Below, in pieces: positions 6,312-14,545 of a DNA stretch of 18,119 bases. Both the position numbers and the translations under genes were made by a program. Below the pieces are notes generated by a model that saw only the letters and a program-made list of their open reading frames with translations, searched no databases and was not told where the DNA came from. Within the stretch, counting starts at the first letter, position 1. Each line of letters begins with the position of its first letter. Origin of the DNA: an uncultured Dorea sp. (GTDB lineage: Bacteria > Bacillota > Clostridia > Lachnospirales > Lachnospiraceae); assembly GCA_910579925.1 (NCBI GenBank), contig CAJTVY010000056.1:1-18119 (forward strand), written 5' to 3'.

Positions 6312-6790
6312 TATATTTCCCGTTCAATTCCCGATTTTGAAAAGAATTTTTCTACATAAACGTCCCATTCTTTTTCCAGAGTCTTATCCATGCTGAACGT
6401 ACGCATGGAAATCCCGGTAATACACTGAAGGACCGCGCCGTCATAGTGGAAATTCAGGTACAGACCTGTAATGTCCTGGGGGGAAAATGTATGGATCTGG
6501 TGTTCGTCCAGGAAATTCCCGAAATGCTCCGGAGCAAGGGAGAGGATGATCTTAAAGCCCAGGGGCGTGCGCTTTCCCTTGATGATACTGAAACAGAAGT
6601 CGCGAAGTTCTTTCCAGTAGGAGTAGCTGCGTTCGGGGTTCTCATCGAAGAATTCCTTGTGCAGAAACCCGTCTATGGTAAAAGTATTGAAGGTGGTAAT
6701 CTCACCTTCAATAAATGAGAATTTGTCGAAAGTGTCCTTTAGAAGAAGGTGCGACATACAGGATTTTGCTGATAATGTATACATATTCAT
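6311..6790 (-). CDS. DUF5721-type protein of unknown function
   Basis: A 159-residue soluble protein with no membrane segment or signal peptide. The sequence (EITTFNTFTIDGFLHKEFF near residues 30-48, FSIIKGKRTPLGFKI near 67-81, LYLNFHYDGAVLQCITG near 110-126) matches my recollection of DUF5721 proteins, common in Lachnospiraceae and without a known function. ATG 6790 is chosen because AGGAG (plus-strand 6799-6803) lies 8 nt upstream; Met3 would be too far. It is divergent from the O-acetylation operon, sharing a 174-bp spacer. Its stop codon TAG overlaps the structured element by one base, so readthrough into the chemotaxis gene would have to pass that element. Confidence 0.8.
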   Translation of the reverse strand: MNMYTLSAKSCMSHLLLKDTFDKFSFIEGEITTFNTFTIDGFLHKEFFDENPERSYSYWKELRDFCFSIIKGKRTPLGFKIILSLAPEHFGNFLDEHQIHTFSPQDITGLYLNFHYDGAVLQCITGISMRTFSMDKTLEKEWDVYVEKFFSKSGIEREI

Positions 6791-6851
6791 ATGTAAATCT
6801 CCTTTGCTAATTGTGTAAATCGTGGTTATTTATAAACAGTATATCATATAT

Positions 6852-6880
6852 TTGACTTTTACAGGGAAAAACAGTACAAT
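6852..6880 (+). promoter_or_regulatory. Sigma-A promoter of the O-acetylation / rluF-ligA-clpX unit
   Basis: TTGACT (6852-6857), 17 nt, TACAAT (6875-6880). Transcription should start near 6887, leaving a leader of about 78 nt. That leader has two competing weak stems, TCTGGC/GCCAGA and GTCTG/CAGAC, around 6903-6938. No other convincing promoter is seen before the clpX terminator. Confidence 0.8.
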
Positions 6881-6964
6881 ATTCTTATGTATGCATTTTT
6901 GCGTCTGGCGTTTCTACGAGGCTGCCAGAGGTGCAGACAATGACTTAAGGGAGAGCACGGCTGC

Positions 6965-7762
6965 GTGAGTAAAGGACAAGACAAGACGAAGAAGAAAAGT
7001 GAAGAAAGAGACGTTGTTCTGCGCCTGGCGGTTATGGCTATGATTGTCTGGATGATTATCGGCGGCATTGTGTTTGCCGTAGGCGTCATGAATCCCCGGG
7101 AAGATCCAAGGAAAGGGCTTGCGAAGCTTCAGCAGATGGAGAAGCTTGATACGGCAAAGATTGACGGGCAGATCGCAGAGCTTGAGGAGGCGGAGCGTGC
7201 TGCGGATGAAGCATGGGCGAACCGGACAACAAGCGAGAAATTCGCTAATTCCTACGTGCTTGGAGATTCTATTACGCAAGGGCTTTATGAGAATCAGGCT
7301 CTTGATAAGTCGTTCGTTACTGCAGAGCAGGATACCGGTGTGTGCGAGACCGAGGTAAGCATGATTAACAACCATGTTTCACGGGCGGTGGAGGTCGCGC
7401 CCCAGGTTCTTTTCCTGTCCTATGGACAGAAGGACATCAAGGCGGCATCCGGGGATGCGGGAATCTTTAAGATTGCGTACCGGCGCGTGCTGGAAGAACT
7501 CAAGGAGAAACTGCCGGAGACGAGGATCTACGTCAACAGCATTCTTCCGGTTACCCAGGAGGTTATAGATGAAGACGAATTATATGGGAATATTCCCCAA
7601 TTTAATACGGAACTTCTGGAACTATGCGAGGAAGAAGGAGTGACATTCATTGATAACGGGAGTCTGGTAAAAGACGAATACTACACCGAAGACGGAATCC
7701 ATATGACGGCGGATTATTACGTGGAATGGGTTAATCACATGGCGGAGGCGGCAGAGTTATAA
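6965..7762 (+). CDS. Membrane-anchored SGNH/GDSL-family hydrolase
   Basis: A 265-residue protein with one TM helix (about 22-43) and an extracytoplasmic SGNH domain after a charged linker (45-95). Block I is VLGDSITQG with nucleophile Ser102; block V is DGIHMT with Asp243 and His246. Block III reads SYGQKDI (152-158), so Lys156 stands where GxND has the oxyanion-hole Asn. The likely role is acetyl transfer or esterase action on a surface polymer, inferred from the adjacent MBOAT and DHHW genes. The start is GTG 6965, with AGGGAG 11 nt upstream, the longest reasonable start keeping the basic N-terminus. Its stop overlaps the MBOAT start by one base, implying translational coupling. The substrate is unknown; the altered block III may mean a changed activity. 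Confidence 0.8.
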   Translation: MSKGQDKTKKKSEERDVVLRLAVMAMIVWMIIGGIVFAVGVMNPREDPRKGLAKLQQMEKLDTAKIDGQIAELEEAERAADEAWANRTTSEKFANSYVLGDSITQGLYENQALDKSFVTAEQDTGVCETEVSMINNHVSRAVEVAPQVLFLSYGQKDIKAASGDAGIFKIAYRRVLEELKEKLPETRIYVNSILPVTQEVIDEDELYGNIPQFNTELLELCEEEGVTFIDNGSLVKDEYYTEDGIHMTADYYVEWVNHMAEAAEL

Positions 7763-9144
7763 TGATATCGGGTCTATTTGACAGTGTTGTGTTTTTATTT
7801 ACATTTTTACCGGTTGTACTGTTCCTGTACTGTCTTATGCCGGGGCAGTTGAAGAATGCGCTGCTGTTGCTGGCAAGCCTTGTGTTTTATGCATGGGGAG
7901 AGCCGGCGGCTGTTTTTCTGATGGCCGGAATGATTCTGTTTAACTATGCATGGGGGCTTCATATTGCCGGAATTCTGAAGAACCGGCGGCGTGCCAGGTC
8001 CGGTGTGATCATTTGTGTGGCTGTCAATCTGGGGATTCTTGGATTCTTTCTGTATGGAAGAACGGTGATCAGCGCGCTGAACATGGCGCTTCCTGTTCAG
8101 ATTCCTTTTCAGGGGTATGCGCTTCCCATGGGAATGTCTTTCTATACGCTTCAGATGTTGTCTTATGTATTAGATGTTTACCGGGGAGAGGTAAAGGCGC
8201 AGAAGAATCCTGCCGACCTTGCCCTTTATGTGGCTATGTTTCCCAAAATGCCGGGAGGCCCGGTTGTGCGGTATTCGGAGATGGAAAAGCAGCTTAAAGC
8301 GAGACAGATGTCTCTGGTTAAGATTGGGGAAGGAGCAATGTTTTTCATCCGGGGGCTTTTCAAAAAGGTGATTTTTGCGGATAATATCGGGCTTGTCCAT
8401 GCGCAGATCATGAGTCTGGAAGCCGGACAGGTATCGGTATTGAGCGCATGGCTTGGCTGCGCTGCGTTTGCGCTTAAGATCTACTATAACTTAAGCGGGT
8501 ACACAGATATGGCCGTCGGTCTGGGGAAGATGACCGGTTTTGATTTCCCGGGGAATTTCGATTATCCCTATCTGGCGGGAAGCACTACGGAATTCTGGTA
8601 TAAATGGCATATGTCTCTGGGATCCTGGTTTCGGGAGTATGTGTATCATCCGCTTGGCGGAGGCGACGTAGAAGAAACAAAACAGGTGAGGAATATCCTG
8701 CTGATCTGGCTGCTGGCGGGGCTTTTACACGGGATGTCCGGCGGTTATATAGTATGGGGACTGTACTGCGGACTCCTGATGGTGGCGGAGAAACTGTTCC
8801 TGTGGAGAATGCTGGACCGGCTGCCAGGAGTTCTCGGTCATATTTACAGTATCATCCTGGTAATGATCGGATGGGTGTTCTTTTTTCAACCCGTACCTTT
8901 AAAGGCGTTTGCCTATGTGGGAAATATGTTCGGAGTGGGCGCAAATGCACTGGCGGATGATCTGGGAATGTATCTGCTGGTTTCGAATCTTGTACTTCTG
9001 ATTATTATGGTAATCGGGTTGTTTCCTTTTGTGTATAAGATATATGAAAATGTTATGGATCGGGGCGGCAGAGGAAAGGCGCTGATCAATTGTATGATTT
9101 ATGGTGTAATGTTCGTCCTTTGCGTGGCGTATATTGTGTCATGA
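7762..9144 (+). CDS. MBOAT-family (AlgI/DltB-like) O-acyltransferase
   Basis: Polytopic membrane protein of 460 residues that carries acyl groups, usually acetyl, across the membrane for O-acylation of an extracellular polymer. MBOAT hallmarks: LVFYAWGEP near the N-terminus (40-48), PKMPGGPVVRYSEM (161-174), the conserved block FWYKWHMSLGSWF (278-290) running on through REYVYHPLGG to 300, and the catalytic-type His323 in LLHG (321-324). Length matches AlgI/PatA-like proteins. ATG shares its A with the upstream TAA stop. DHHW follows after 22 nt. No dltA, dltC or alginate genes are nearby, so the polymer (secondary wall glycan, capsule or peptidoglycan) cannot be told from this window. Confidence 0.92.
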   Translation: MISGLFDSVVFLFTFLPVVLFLYCLMPGQLKNALLLLASLVFYAWGEPAAVFLMAGMILFNYAWGLHIAGILKNRRRARSGVIICVAVNLGILGFFLYGRTVISALNMALPVQIPFQGYALPMGMSFYTLQMLSYVLDVYRGEVKAQKNPADLALYVAMFPKMPGGPVVRYSEMEKQLKARQMSLVKIGEGAMFFIRGLFKKVIFADNIGLVHAQIMSLEAGQVSVLSAWLGCAAFALKIYYNLSGYTDMAVGLGKMTGFDFPGNFDYPYLAGSTTEFWYKWHMSLGSWFREYVYHPLGGGDVEETKQVRNILLIWLLAGLLHGMSGGYIVWGLYCGLLMVAEKLFLWRMLDRLPGVLGHIYSIILVMIGWVFFFQPVPLKAFAYVGNMFGVGANALADDLGMYLLVSNLVLLIIMVIGLFPFVYKIYENVMDRGGRGKALINCMIYGVMFVLCVAYIVS

Positions 9145-9166
9145 TTCCTGTATAGGGGAGTGATTT

Positions 9167-10360
9167 ATGAGGCAGAAGAGACAGAAGGATAACCGGTCTT
9201 TACGGATATATAGAAGAAAGACAGTGGCATTGCTGTTTTTTGCGCTGCTGGTATTTATTTCCCTGTTAGAGCTGATACCAGTAGAGCGTAACTTTTCTGA
9301 AAAGGAGAATCGTTCGCTCCAGACCCGGCCCAGACTGACACTTCAATCAGTGGCGTCCGGAACCTATATGGAGCAGTACGAGGCGTTCCGTTCAGATCAG
9401 TTTCTGGGGAGGAATCTCTGGGGTTCCCTTAAGACCCAGATGGATCTTCTGACGGGAAAGCGTGAATCCAACGGGGTATACAAAGGAAAGGATCAGTATC
9501 TGCTGGAGAAGATTGCCCGGGCAGACCAGAAGAAAATTGAGGAAGACCTTGGGGCTATGGAAGAATTTAAAGTGAGATATGAGAAGATCCCTATGTATTT
9601 TGCACTCGTCCCTAACGCTGCCAATATCCTTGAAGACAAGCTGCCGCGTTTTGCGGTGACGGAGGATCAGAGGGAGATTTTTGGCTCCATTTCCCGGAAG
9701 CTTTGGGAAGGGATTACCTGGGTGGATCTGAGTAAGCCCCTGGGGTCCCATAGCACGGAAGAGATTTATTACCGTACGGATTCTCACTGGACGACTCTGG
9801 GGGCCTATTATGCCAGCCGGCAGCTTGTAGAGACTATGGGCCTTGATGCAGAAAAAACGCCCGAATGGGAGAAGCATGTGGTTACGAATATCTTTACCGG
9901 GGACTTATCCTTAAAGAGCGGGTATCAGAGTGGATACCAGGAGTCTATCTACATCTATACGGCAAAAAAAGAGAAAGACATGCCTCAGATCGTGGTGGAC
10001 TACGGGGAAGGTAAGATTTCAACTTTATATGACCGGACGAAACTAAAGGAAAGGGATGCATATGATCTGTTCATGGGGGGCAGCCATGGGTTGACGGATA
10101 TCCGCACAACTGCGGATACAACGGAACGTCTGCTGCTTGTGAAAGATTCTTATGCAAACTGCCTGATTCCATTCCTGATCCCTTATTACCGGGAGATTGT
10201 TGTGGTGGATCCGGAATATTATGAAGGAAATCTTGATGAGATTATGGATGAGAAGAAGATTTCCAGCGTATTATTTTTATATAATGGAAATACTTTTGTA
10301 CAGGATGACAAGTTAAACGGAGTGTTGCAAAGTGGTAAGGCTGAACAAATATCTGAGTGA
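9167..10360 (+). CDS. DHHW-family AlgX/AlgJ-like SGNH protein
   Basis: A 397-residue type II membrane-anchored protein (TM about 18-38) of the DHHW family, related to the O-acetyltransferases AlgJ and AlgX. Visible motifs: FSEKENRSL (43-51), FRSDQFLGRNLW (74-85), SNGVYKGKDQYLL (101-113), TDSHWT (204-209) giving Asp205 and His207, and VKDSYANCLIPFL (325-337) giving Ser328. These form the AlgX-like Asp/His/Ser set, so it is probably active. It presumably passes acetyl from the MBOAT partner to an extracellular glycan. AGGGGAG lies 6 nt before ATG. Its last 29 bases overlap the next gene. Role is inferred from family and neighbours; the polymer is unknown. Confidence 0.85.
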   Translation: MRQKRQKDNRSLRIYRRKTVALLFFALLVFISLLELIPVERNFSEKENRSLQTRPRLTLQSVASGTYMEQYEAFRSDQFLGRNLWGSLKTQMDLLTGKRESNGVYKGKDQYLLEKIARADQKKIEEDLGAMEEFKVRYEKIPMYFALVPNAANILEDKLPRFAVTEDQREIFGSISRKLWEGITWVDLSKPLGSHSTEEIYYRTDSHWTTLGAYYASRQLVETMGLDAEKTPEWEKHVVTNIFTGDLSLKSGYQSGYQESIYIYTAKKEKDMPQIVVDYGEGKISTLYDRTKLKERDAYDLFMGGSHGLTDIRTTADTTERLLLVKDSYANCLIPFLIPYYREIVVVDPEYYEGNLDEIMDEKKISSVLFLYNGNTFVQDDKLNGVLQSGKAEQISE

Positions 10361-11078
10361 TGCAGGCGTGTGTTCAAGGCGAGAGGCGGATCGTCTGATT
10401 GAGGCGGGCCGGGTGTCGGTGAACGGGATACGCGCCGTCACGGGCATGAAGGTAGAACCCTTCCAGGAAGTCCGGGTGGGGAAGAAGATCATCGGCGGCA
10501 GACGGGAACGGATCGTACTGGCGGTGAATAAACCGGTGGGGATTATCTGTACGGAAGAGCGGAGGGAACGAAAGAGTATCATCCGCTATCTGAATTACCC
10601 GGAGCGGATTACCTATGCGGGAAGGCTAGATAAAGACTCGGAAGGTCTGCTGATCATGACCAACGACGGGGATCTGATCAATGGGATGATGCGGGCAAGA
10701 TACGGACATGAGAAGGAGTACAAGGTTACGGTGGATAAGCCGGTGACAGAAGAATTCCTCCTGCAGATGGCAGGCGGAGTACGGATCCGGGATACGGAGA
10801 AGGGACTTGACGTCGTCACCAGACCGTGCAGGGTGGAGGGGATGGGAAAGCATACCTTTTCTATCGTGCTGACCCAGGGGCTGAACCGGCAGATCCGCAG
10901 GATGTGTGAGTCGCTGGGATACAACGTTAAGAGGCTGGTCCGGGTCAGAATTATGAATGTCAGACTTGGGGGGCTGAAGCCAGGAGCGGTCAGAAAATTA
11001 ACAGAACAGGAGTTAATGGGGTTATATGAGCAGATCGAAGAAAGACAGAATGCTGGAACTGGTAGAGACGCTGAATAA
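10332..11078 (+). CDS. rluF: RluF-like 23S rRNA pseudouridine synthase
   Basis: A 248-residue RNA-modifying enzyme isomerising uridine in rRNA. An N-terminal S4 RNA-binding domain (about 2-48, RLNKYLSDAGVCSRREADRL) precedes the RsuA/RluB/E/F catalytic domain with AGRLDKDSEGLLIMTNDGD (96-114) and catalytic Asp100. The HEKEYKVTVDKPVT stretch resembles RluF more than RluB; the target (23S U2604 in E. coli) is inferred. GTG 10332 is used, with GGAG 9 nt upstream, inside the end of the DHHW gene. The last 53 nt overlap ligA, so coupling is tight on both sides. RluB or RsuA remain possible labels. Confidence 0.88.
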   Translation: MVRLNKYLSDAGVCSRREADRLIEAGRVSVNGIRAVTGMKVEPFQEVRVGKKIIGGRRERIVLAVNKPVGIICTEERRERKSIIRYLNYPERITYAGRLDKDSEGLLIMTNDGDLINGMMRARYGHEKEYKVTVDKPVTEEFLLQMAGGVRIRDTEKGLDVVTRPCRVEGMGKHTFSIVLTQGLNRQIRRMCESLGYNVKRLVRVRIMNVRLGGLKPGAVRKLTEQELMGLYEQIEERQNAGTGRDAE

Positions 11079-12984
11079 GGCTGGGCGCGCATACTACCAG
11101 GAGTCCGCAGAAATCATGAGTAACCGTGAGTATGACGCACGATACGAAGAATTAGAGGGGCTTGAGAAGGAACTGGGAATTACGCTGGCGAACAGTCCAA
11201 CGGTGAACGTGGGCTATGAGGTATTAAGTGAGCTGCCCAAAGAGCGGCATGACAGCCCCATGCTTTCTCTTGACAAGACCAAGGAGATTGCAGAACTGAA
11301 ACGGTTTCTGGGAGATCAGAAAGCGCTGATGTCCTGGAAACTGGACGGACTGACCATTGTGCTGACCTACCGGGAGGGACAGCTTTATAAAGCGGTCACA
11401 CGGGGGAATGGAGAAGTGGGCGAGGTTATTACGAATAATGCCAGGGTATTTCGTAACATCCCTCTTAAGATTGCTTACCAGGGAGAACTGATTCTGAGGG
11501 GCGAGGCAGTGATCGGCTACAGGGAATTTGACCGCATTAATTCTGAGATCGAGGACGTGGATGCGAAGTATAAGAATCCGCGAAATCTGTGCAGCGGTTC
11601 TGTACGGCAGTTAAATAACGAGATCACGGCAAAGAGGAACGTGCATTTCTATGCATTTTCTCTGGTACAGGCAAAGGATGTAGATTTCCGTAATTCCAGG
11701 GCCTGCCAGATGAACTGGCTTCGCAGGCAGGGCTTTGAAGTGGTGGAATTCCATGAGGTGACGCAGGAAAACGTGGAAGCTGAAGTTCTAAAATTTTCAG
11801 AAAAAATCCCACAGAACGATTTTCCGTCAGATGGACTTGTGTTAATATATGATGATATAGAGTATGGAAGATCCCTGGGACGCACTTCTAAGTTCCCGAG
11901 AGATTCTTATGCGTTTAAGTGGGCGGATGAGTTACGTGAGACGAAGCTCACAGAAATTGAGTGGAGCCCGTCAAGGACCGGACTGATCAATCCGGTTGCC
12001 ATCTTTGAACCAGTGGAACTGGAGGGAACCACGGTCAGCCGGGCCAGCGTCCATAATATCAGCATTATGGAAGAACTGGAACTGGGAATTGGGGATCAGA
12101 TCGAGGTGTACAAGGCGAATATGATTATTCCCCAGATTGCGAAGAATCTCACGAGAAGCGGCGTGAAGAATATCCCGAAGAAGTGTCCGGTGTGCCATGG
12201 CGACACCGAGATCCGCCAGGTTGCCAATGCTAAGGCGCTGTACTGCACGAATCCGGAATGCCAGGCAAAGCATGTGAAGTCTTTCGCACTGTTTGTCAGC
12301 CGGGATGCGCTGAATATTGAGGGGCTGTCCGAGGCTACCCTGGAGAAATTCATTTCACGGGGGATTATCCGGGAATTTGCCGACATCTTCCATCTGGACC
12401 GTCACCAGGAAGAGATTCAGTCAATGGAAGGTTTCGGAGAGAAATCTTACAGGAATCTGGTCGGCAATGCAGAGAAAGCCAGAACGACAACTCTGCCGCG
12501 GGTGATCTATGCTCTTGGGATTGCCAATATCGGGATTGCCAATGCGAAGGTGATCTGTAAGGAATTCCGGTATGACGCCGAGGCAATGCTTCGTGCCACA
12601 GAAGAGGAACTGAATGAGATCCCCGGCGTGGGAGATGTAATCGCCAAGGCGTTTGTGGATTATTTTGCCTCGGAGAATCATGTGAACCGGTTCCGGGAAT
12701 TGTTGAAAGAACTGGTGATCCCGCAGGAGGAAGAAGAAAAGAAGCAGATCTTTACAGGAGTTAATTTCGTAATCACCGGGAGCGTCAATCATTTCGCAAA
12801 CCGGGGGGAAGTGAAGGAACTGATCGAAAGCCTGGGCGGAAAGGTAACGGGTTCGGTGACTTCCAGGACGAATTATCTGATTAATAATGATGTGGCTTCC
12901 ACGTCGTCTAAGAATAAAAAGGCGAATGATCTGGGAATTCCCATCATTTCGGAAGAAACATTTCTTGAGATGGTGAAGCAATAG
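11026..12984 (+). CDS. ligA: NAD+-dependent DNA ligase LigA
   Basis: Essential enzyme sealing nicks in replication and repair, using NAD+ as adenylate donor. Order in 652 residues: domain Ia (AYYQESAEIMSNREYD, SPMLSLDKT); adenylation domain with SWKLDG and nucleophile Lys105, NPRNLCSGSVRQLN (184-197); OB fold with EVYKANMIIPQI (360-371); four-Cys zinc finger (Cys387, 390, 407, 412); helix-hairpin-helix region (about 425-560, including IPGVGDVIAKAF); C-terminal BRCT (about 575-652). Motifs such as NPRNLCSG and YKANMIIP, in place of the more widespread NPRNAAAG and RAGDVIP, mark the variant I associate with Lachnospiraceae. Start ATG 11026 lies 53 nt within the rluF-like gene and fits the family N-terminus; GGGG sits only 4 nt upstream, AGGAG 13 nt. 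All key residues are present. Confidence 0.95.
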   Translation: MSRSKKDRMLELVETLNKAGRAYYQESAEIMSNREYDARYEELEGLEKELGITLANSPTVNVGYEVLSELPKERHDSPMLSLDKTKEIAELKRFLGDQKALMSWKLDGLTIVLTYREGQLYKAVTRGNGEVGEVITNNARVFRNIPLKIAYQGELILRGEAVIGYREFDRINSEIEDVDAKYKNPRNLCSGSVRQLNNEITAKRNVHFYAFSLVQAKDVDFRNSRACQMNWLRRQGFEVVEFHEVTQENVEAEVLKFSEKIPQNDFPSDGLVLIYDDIEYGRSLGRTSKFPRDSYAFKWADELRETKLTEIEWSPSRTGLINPVAIFEPVELEGTTVSRASVHNISIMEELELGIGDQIEVYKANMIIPQIAKNLTRSGVKNIPKKCPVCHGDTEIRQVANAKALYCTNPECQAKHVKSFALFVSRDALNIEGLSEATLEKFISRGIIREFADIFHLDRHQEEIQSMEGFGEKSYRNLVGNAEKARTTTLPRVIYALGIANIGIANAKVICKEFRYDAEAMLRATEEELNEIPGVGDVIAKAFVDYFASENHVNRFRELLKELVIPQEEEEKKQIFTGVNFVITGSVNHFANRGEVKELIESLGGKVTGSVTSRTNYLINNDVASTSSKNKKANDLGIPIISEETFLEMVKQ

Positions 12985-13021
12985 AATATAATGCGCTACA
13001 GAAGAAGGAAGGGAAGGCAAG

Positions 13022-14449
13022 ATGTCCGAACAAGATAAGAACAACGTAGAGAAAGTGGGAGATGGACAGGTGGAGGATGCGAAGAAGAATGAGGACGAGT
13101 ATGAGAAGATCTGTTTTGTGTGCAGGCGCCCGGAGACGACTACGGGTAAGATGATCGATCTTCCGAACGGTATCTCGATCTGCAGCGACTGTATGCAGAA
13201 GAGTTTTGACGCAATGATGAGCGGTCAGGTGGATTACAGCCAGCTTATGAACATGAATATCCCGGGGGTGCAGATTTTCAACATGGCGGACATGGAACAG
13301 AATGTTCCGAAGAAGCAGAAGATTAAGAAGAAAAAAGAAGGACAGGAGAGAACGCCTCTGATTGACATCCGCAACATTCCCGCTCCTCATAAGATTAAGG
13401 GGAAGCTTGACGAGTATGTGGTTGGGCAGGAGTATGCGAAAAAGGTGATGTCTGTGGCAGTCTACAACCATTATAAGAGGGTGGCTACAGATACCATGGA
13501 CGAGATTGAGATCGAGAAATCCAACATGCTGATGATCGGGCCTACCGGCTGCGGCAAGACTTATCTTGTGAAGACTCTGGCAAGGCTTCTGGATGTTCCG
13601 CTTGCCATTACGGACGCTACTTCTCTAACGGAAGCTGGTTATATCGGCGACGATATCGAAAGTGTGGTTTCCAAACTTCTGGCTGCGGCGGACAACGACG
13701 TGGAGAAGGCGGAGCAGGGAATTATCTTTATTGACGAGATAGATAAGATTGCGAAGAAGAAGAACACCAACCAGCGGGACGTAAGCGGAGAATCTGTTCA
13801 GCAGGGGATGTTAAAGCTTCTGGAGGGCAGTGAGGTGGAGGTTCCGGTGGGGGCCAACAGTAAGAACGCCATGGTTCCGCTTACTACCGTGAATACGAAG
13901 AATATTCTGTTTATCTGCGGCGGGGCGTTTCCAGAGCTTGATAAGATTATTAAGGAACGTCTGACGAAACAGTCTTCCATCGGGTTCGGAGCAGAACTTA
14001 AGGACCGTTATGACAGAGATCAGAAAATTCTGGAGAAAGTGACCACAGAAGATTTAAGAAGTTTTGGGATGATACCGGAATTCCTGGGGCGGATGCCCAT
14101 TGTATTTACTCTGCGCGGGTTAAGCGAGGAGATGATGGTGAAGATTCTGACAGAGCCGAAGAATGCGATTCTCAAACAGTATCAGAAGCTTCTTGCGCTG
14201 GATGAGGTGAAGCTTCAGTTCGACGACGGCGCATTGGCGGCCATTGCGAAGAAGGCAGTGGAGAAGGATACAGGGGCGAGGGCGCTCAGGGCCATTATCG
14301 AGGAATTTATGCTGGATATTATGTTCGAGATTCCGAAGGATGACAATATCGGGCAGGTGACGATTACCCAGGAATATATTGAAGGTACAGGAGGCCCTGT
14401 GATTATGCTGAGAGGGCAGGAAGTGCTGCGTATTACCGGGGAATCATAG
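13022..14449 (+). CDS. clpX: Divergent ClpX-type AAA+ unfoldase
   Basis: Hexameric ATPase that unfolds substrates, normally for ClpP. In 475 residues: zinc-binding domain with Cys31, 34, 54, 57; unusually long Lys-rich linker (about 60-118); Walker A GPTGCGKT (173-180); pore-1 loop GYIGDD (206-211); Walker B IIFIDE (234-239); IGF loop SSIGFGAEL (318-326), the ClpP contact; arginine finger in PEFLGRMP (352-359); sensor 2 GAR (418-420). The RKH-loop position reads NSKN rather than GRKH, so Arg and His are lost. It is about 50 residues longer than E. coli ClpX. It lies alone, 37 nt after ligA, without clpP or tig, so it may be a second ClpX beside a canonical one elsewhere. GGAAGG precedes ATG. 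ClpP engagement is inferred. Confidence 0.88.
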   Translation: MSEQDKNNVEKVGDGQVEDAKKNEDEYEKICFVCRRPETTTGKMIDLPNGISICSDCMQKSFDAMMSGQVDYSQLMNMNIPGVQIFNMADMEQNVPKKQKIKKKKEGQERTPLIDIRNIPAPHKIKGKLDEYVVGQEYAKKVMSVAVYNHYKRVATDTMDEIEIEKSNMLMIGPTGCGKTYLVKTLARLLDVPLAITDATSLTEAGYIGDDIESVVSKLLAAADNDVEKAEQGIIFIDEIDKIAKKKNTNQRDVSGESVQQGMLKLLEGSEVEVPVGANSKNAMVPLTTVNTKNILFICGGAFPELDKIIKERLTKQSSIGFGAELKDRYDRDQKILEKVTTEDLRSFGMIPEFLGRMPIVFTLRGLSEEMMVKILTEPKNAILKQYQKLLALDEVKLQFDDGALAAIAKKAVEKDTGARALRAIIEEFMLDIMFEIPKDDNIGQVTITQEYIEGTGGPVIMLRGQEVLRITGES

Positions 14450-14469
14450 TCTGACACGGCAGACAAAAG

Positions 14470-14498
14470 TCGAAAATCATTATTCGATGTACTAGAAT
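14470..14498 (+). promoter_or_regulatory. Weak candidate promoter before the subtilase gene
   Basis: TCGAAA (14470-14475), 17 nt, TAGAAT (14493-14498). The -10 is good and the -35 weak. If used, the transcript would begin right at the terminator-like hairpin 14507-14539, which hides the ribosome binding site of the subtilase. Confidence 0.3.
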
Positions 14499-14506
14499 AT
14501 ATGTAA

Positions 14507-14545
14507 CGCCTCATATACTAAAAAAAAGTATATGGGGTGTTTTTT
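14507..14545 (+). terminator. Strong intrinsic terminator after clpX, abutting the next start codon
   Basis: A 13-bp stem pairs CGCCTCATATACT (14507-14519) with AGTATATGGGGTG (14527-14539), including two G-U pairs, with a 7-nt A loop followed directly by six T. It ends the long operon. The GGGGTG of the 3' arm is also the only Shine-Dalgarno-like sequence for the ATG at 14546, which begins immediately after the T run. Confidence 0.9.

Noticed and set aside
6903..6938. Purine-riboswitch-like GTTTCTAC in the leader of the O-acetylation operon
   Set aside because: The P1 stem, the paired loops and the rest of the conserved core are missing; only two weak competing stems are present.
14512..14520. 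CATA-N3-TA resembling a sporulation sigma-E/K -10 box inside the terminator
   Set aside because: Short motif expected by chance in an AT-rich stem, and no matching -35 sequence at the right spacing.
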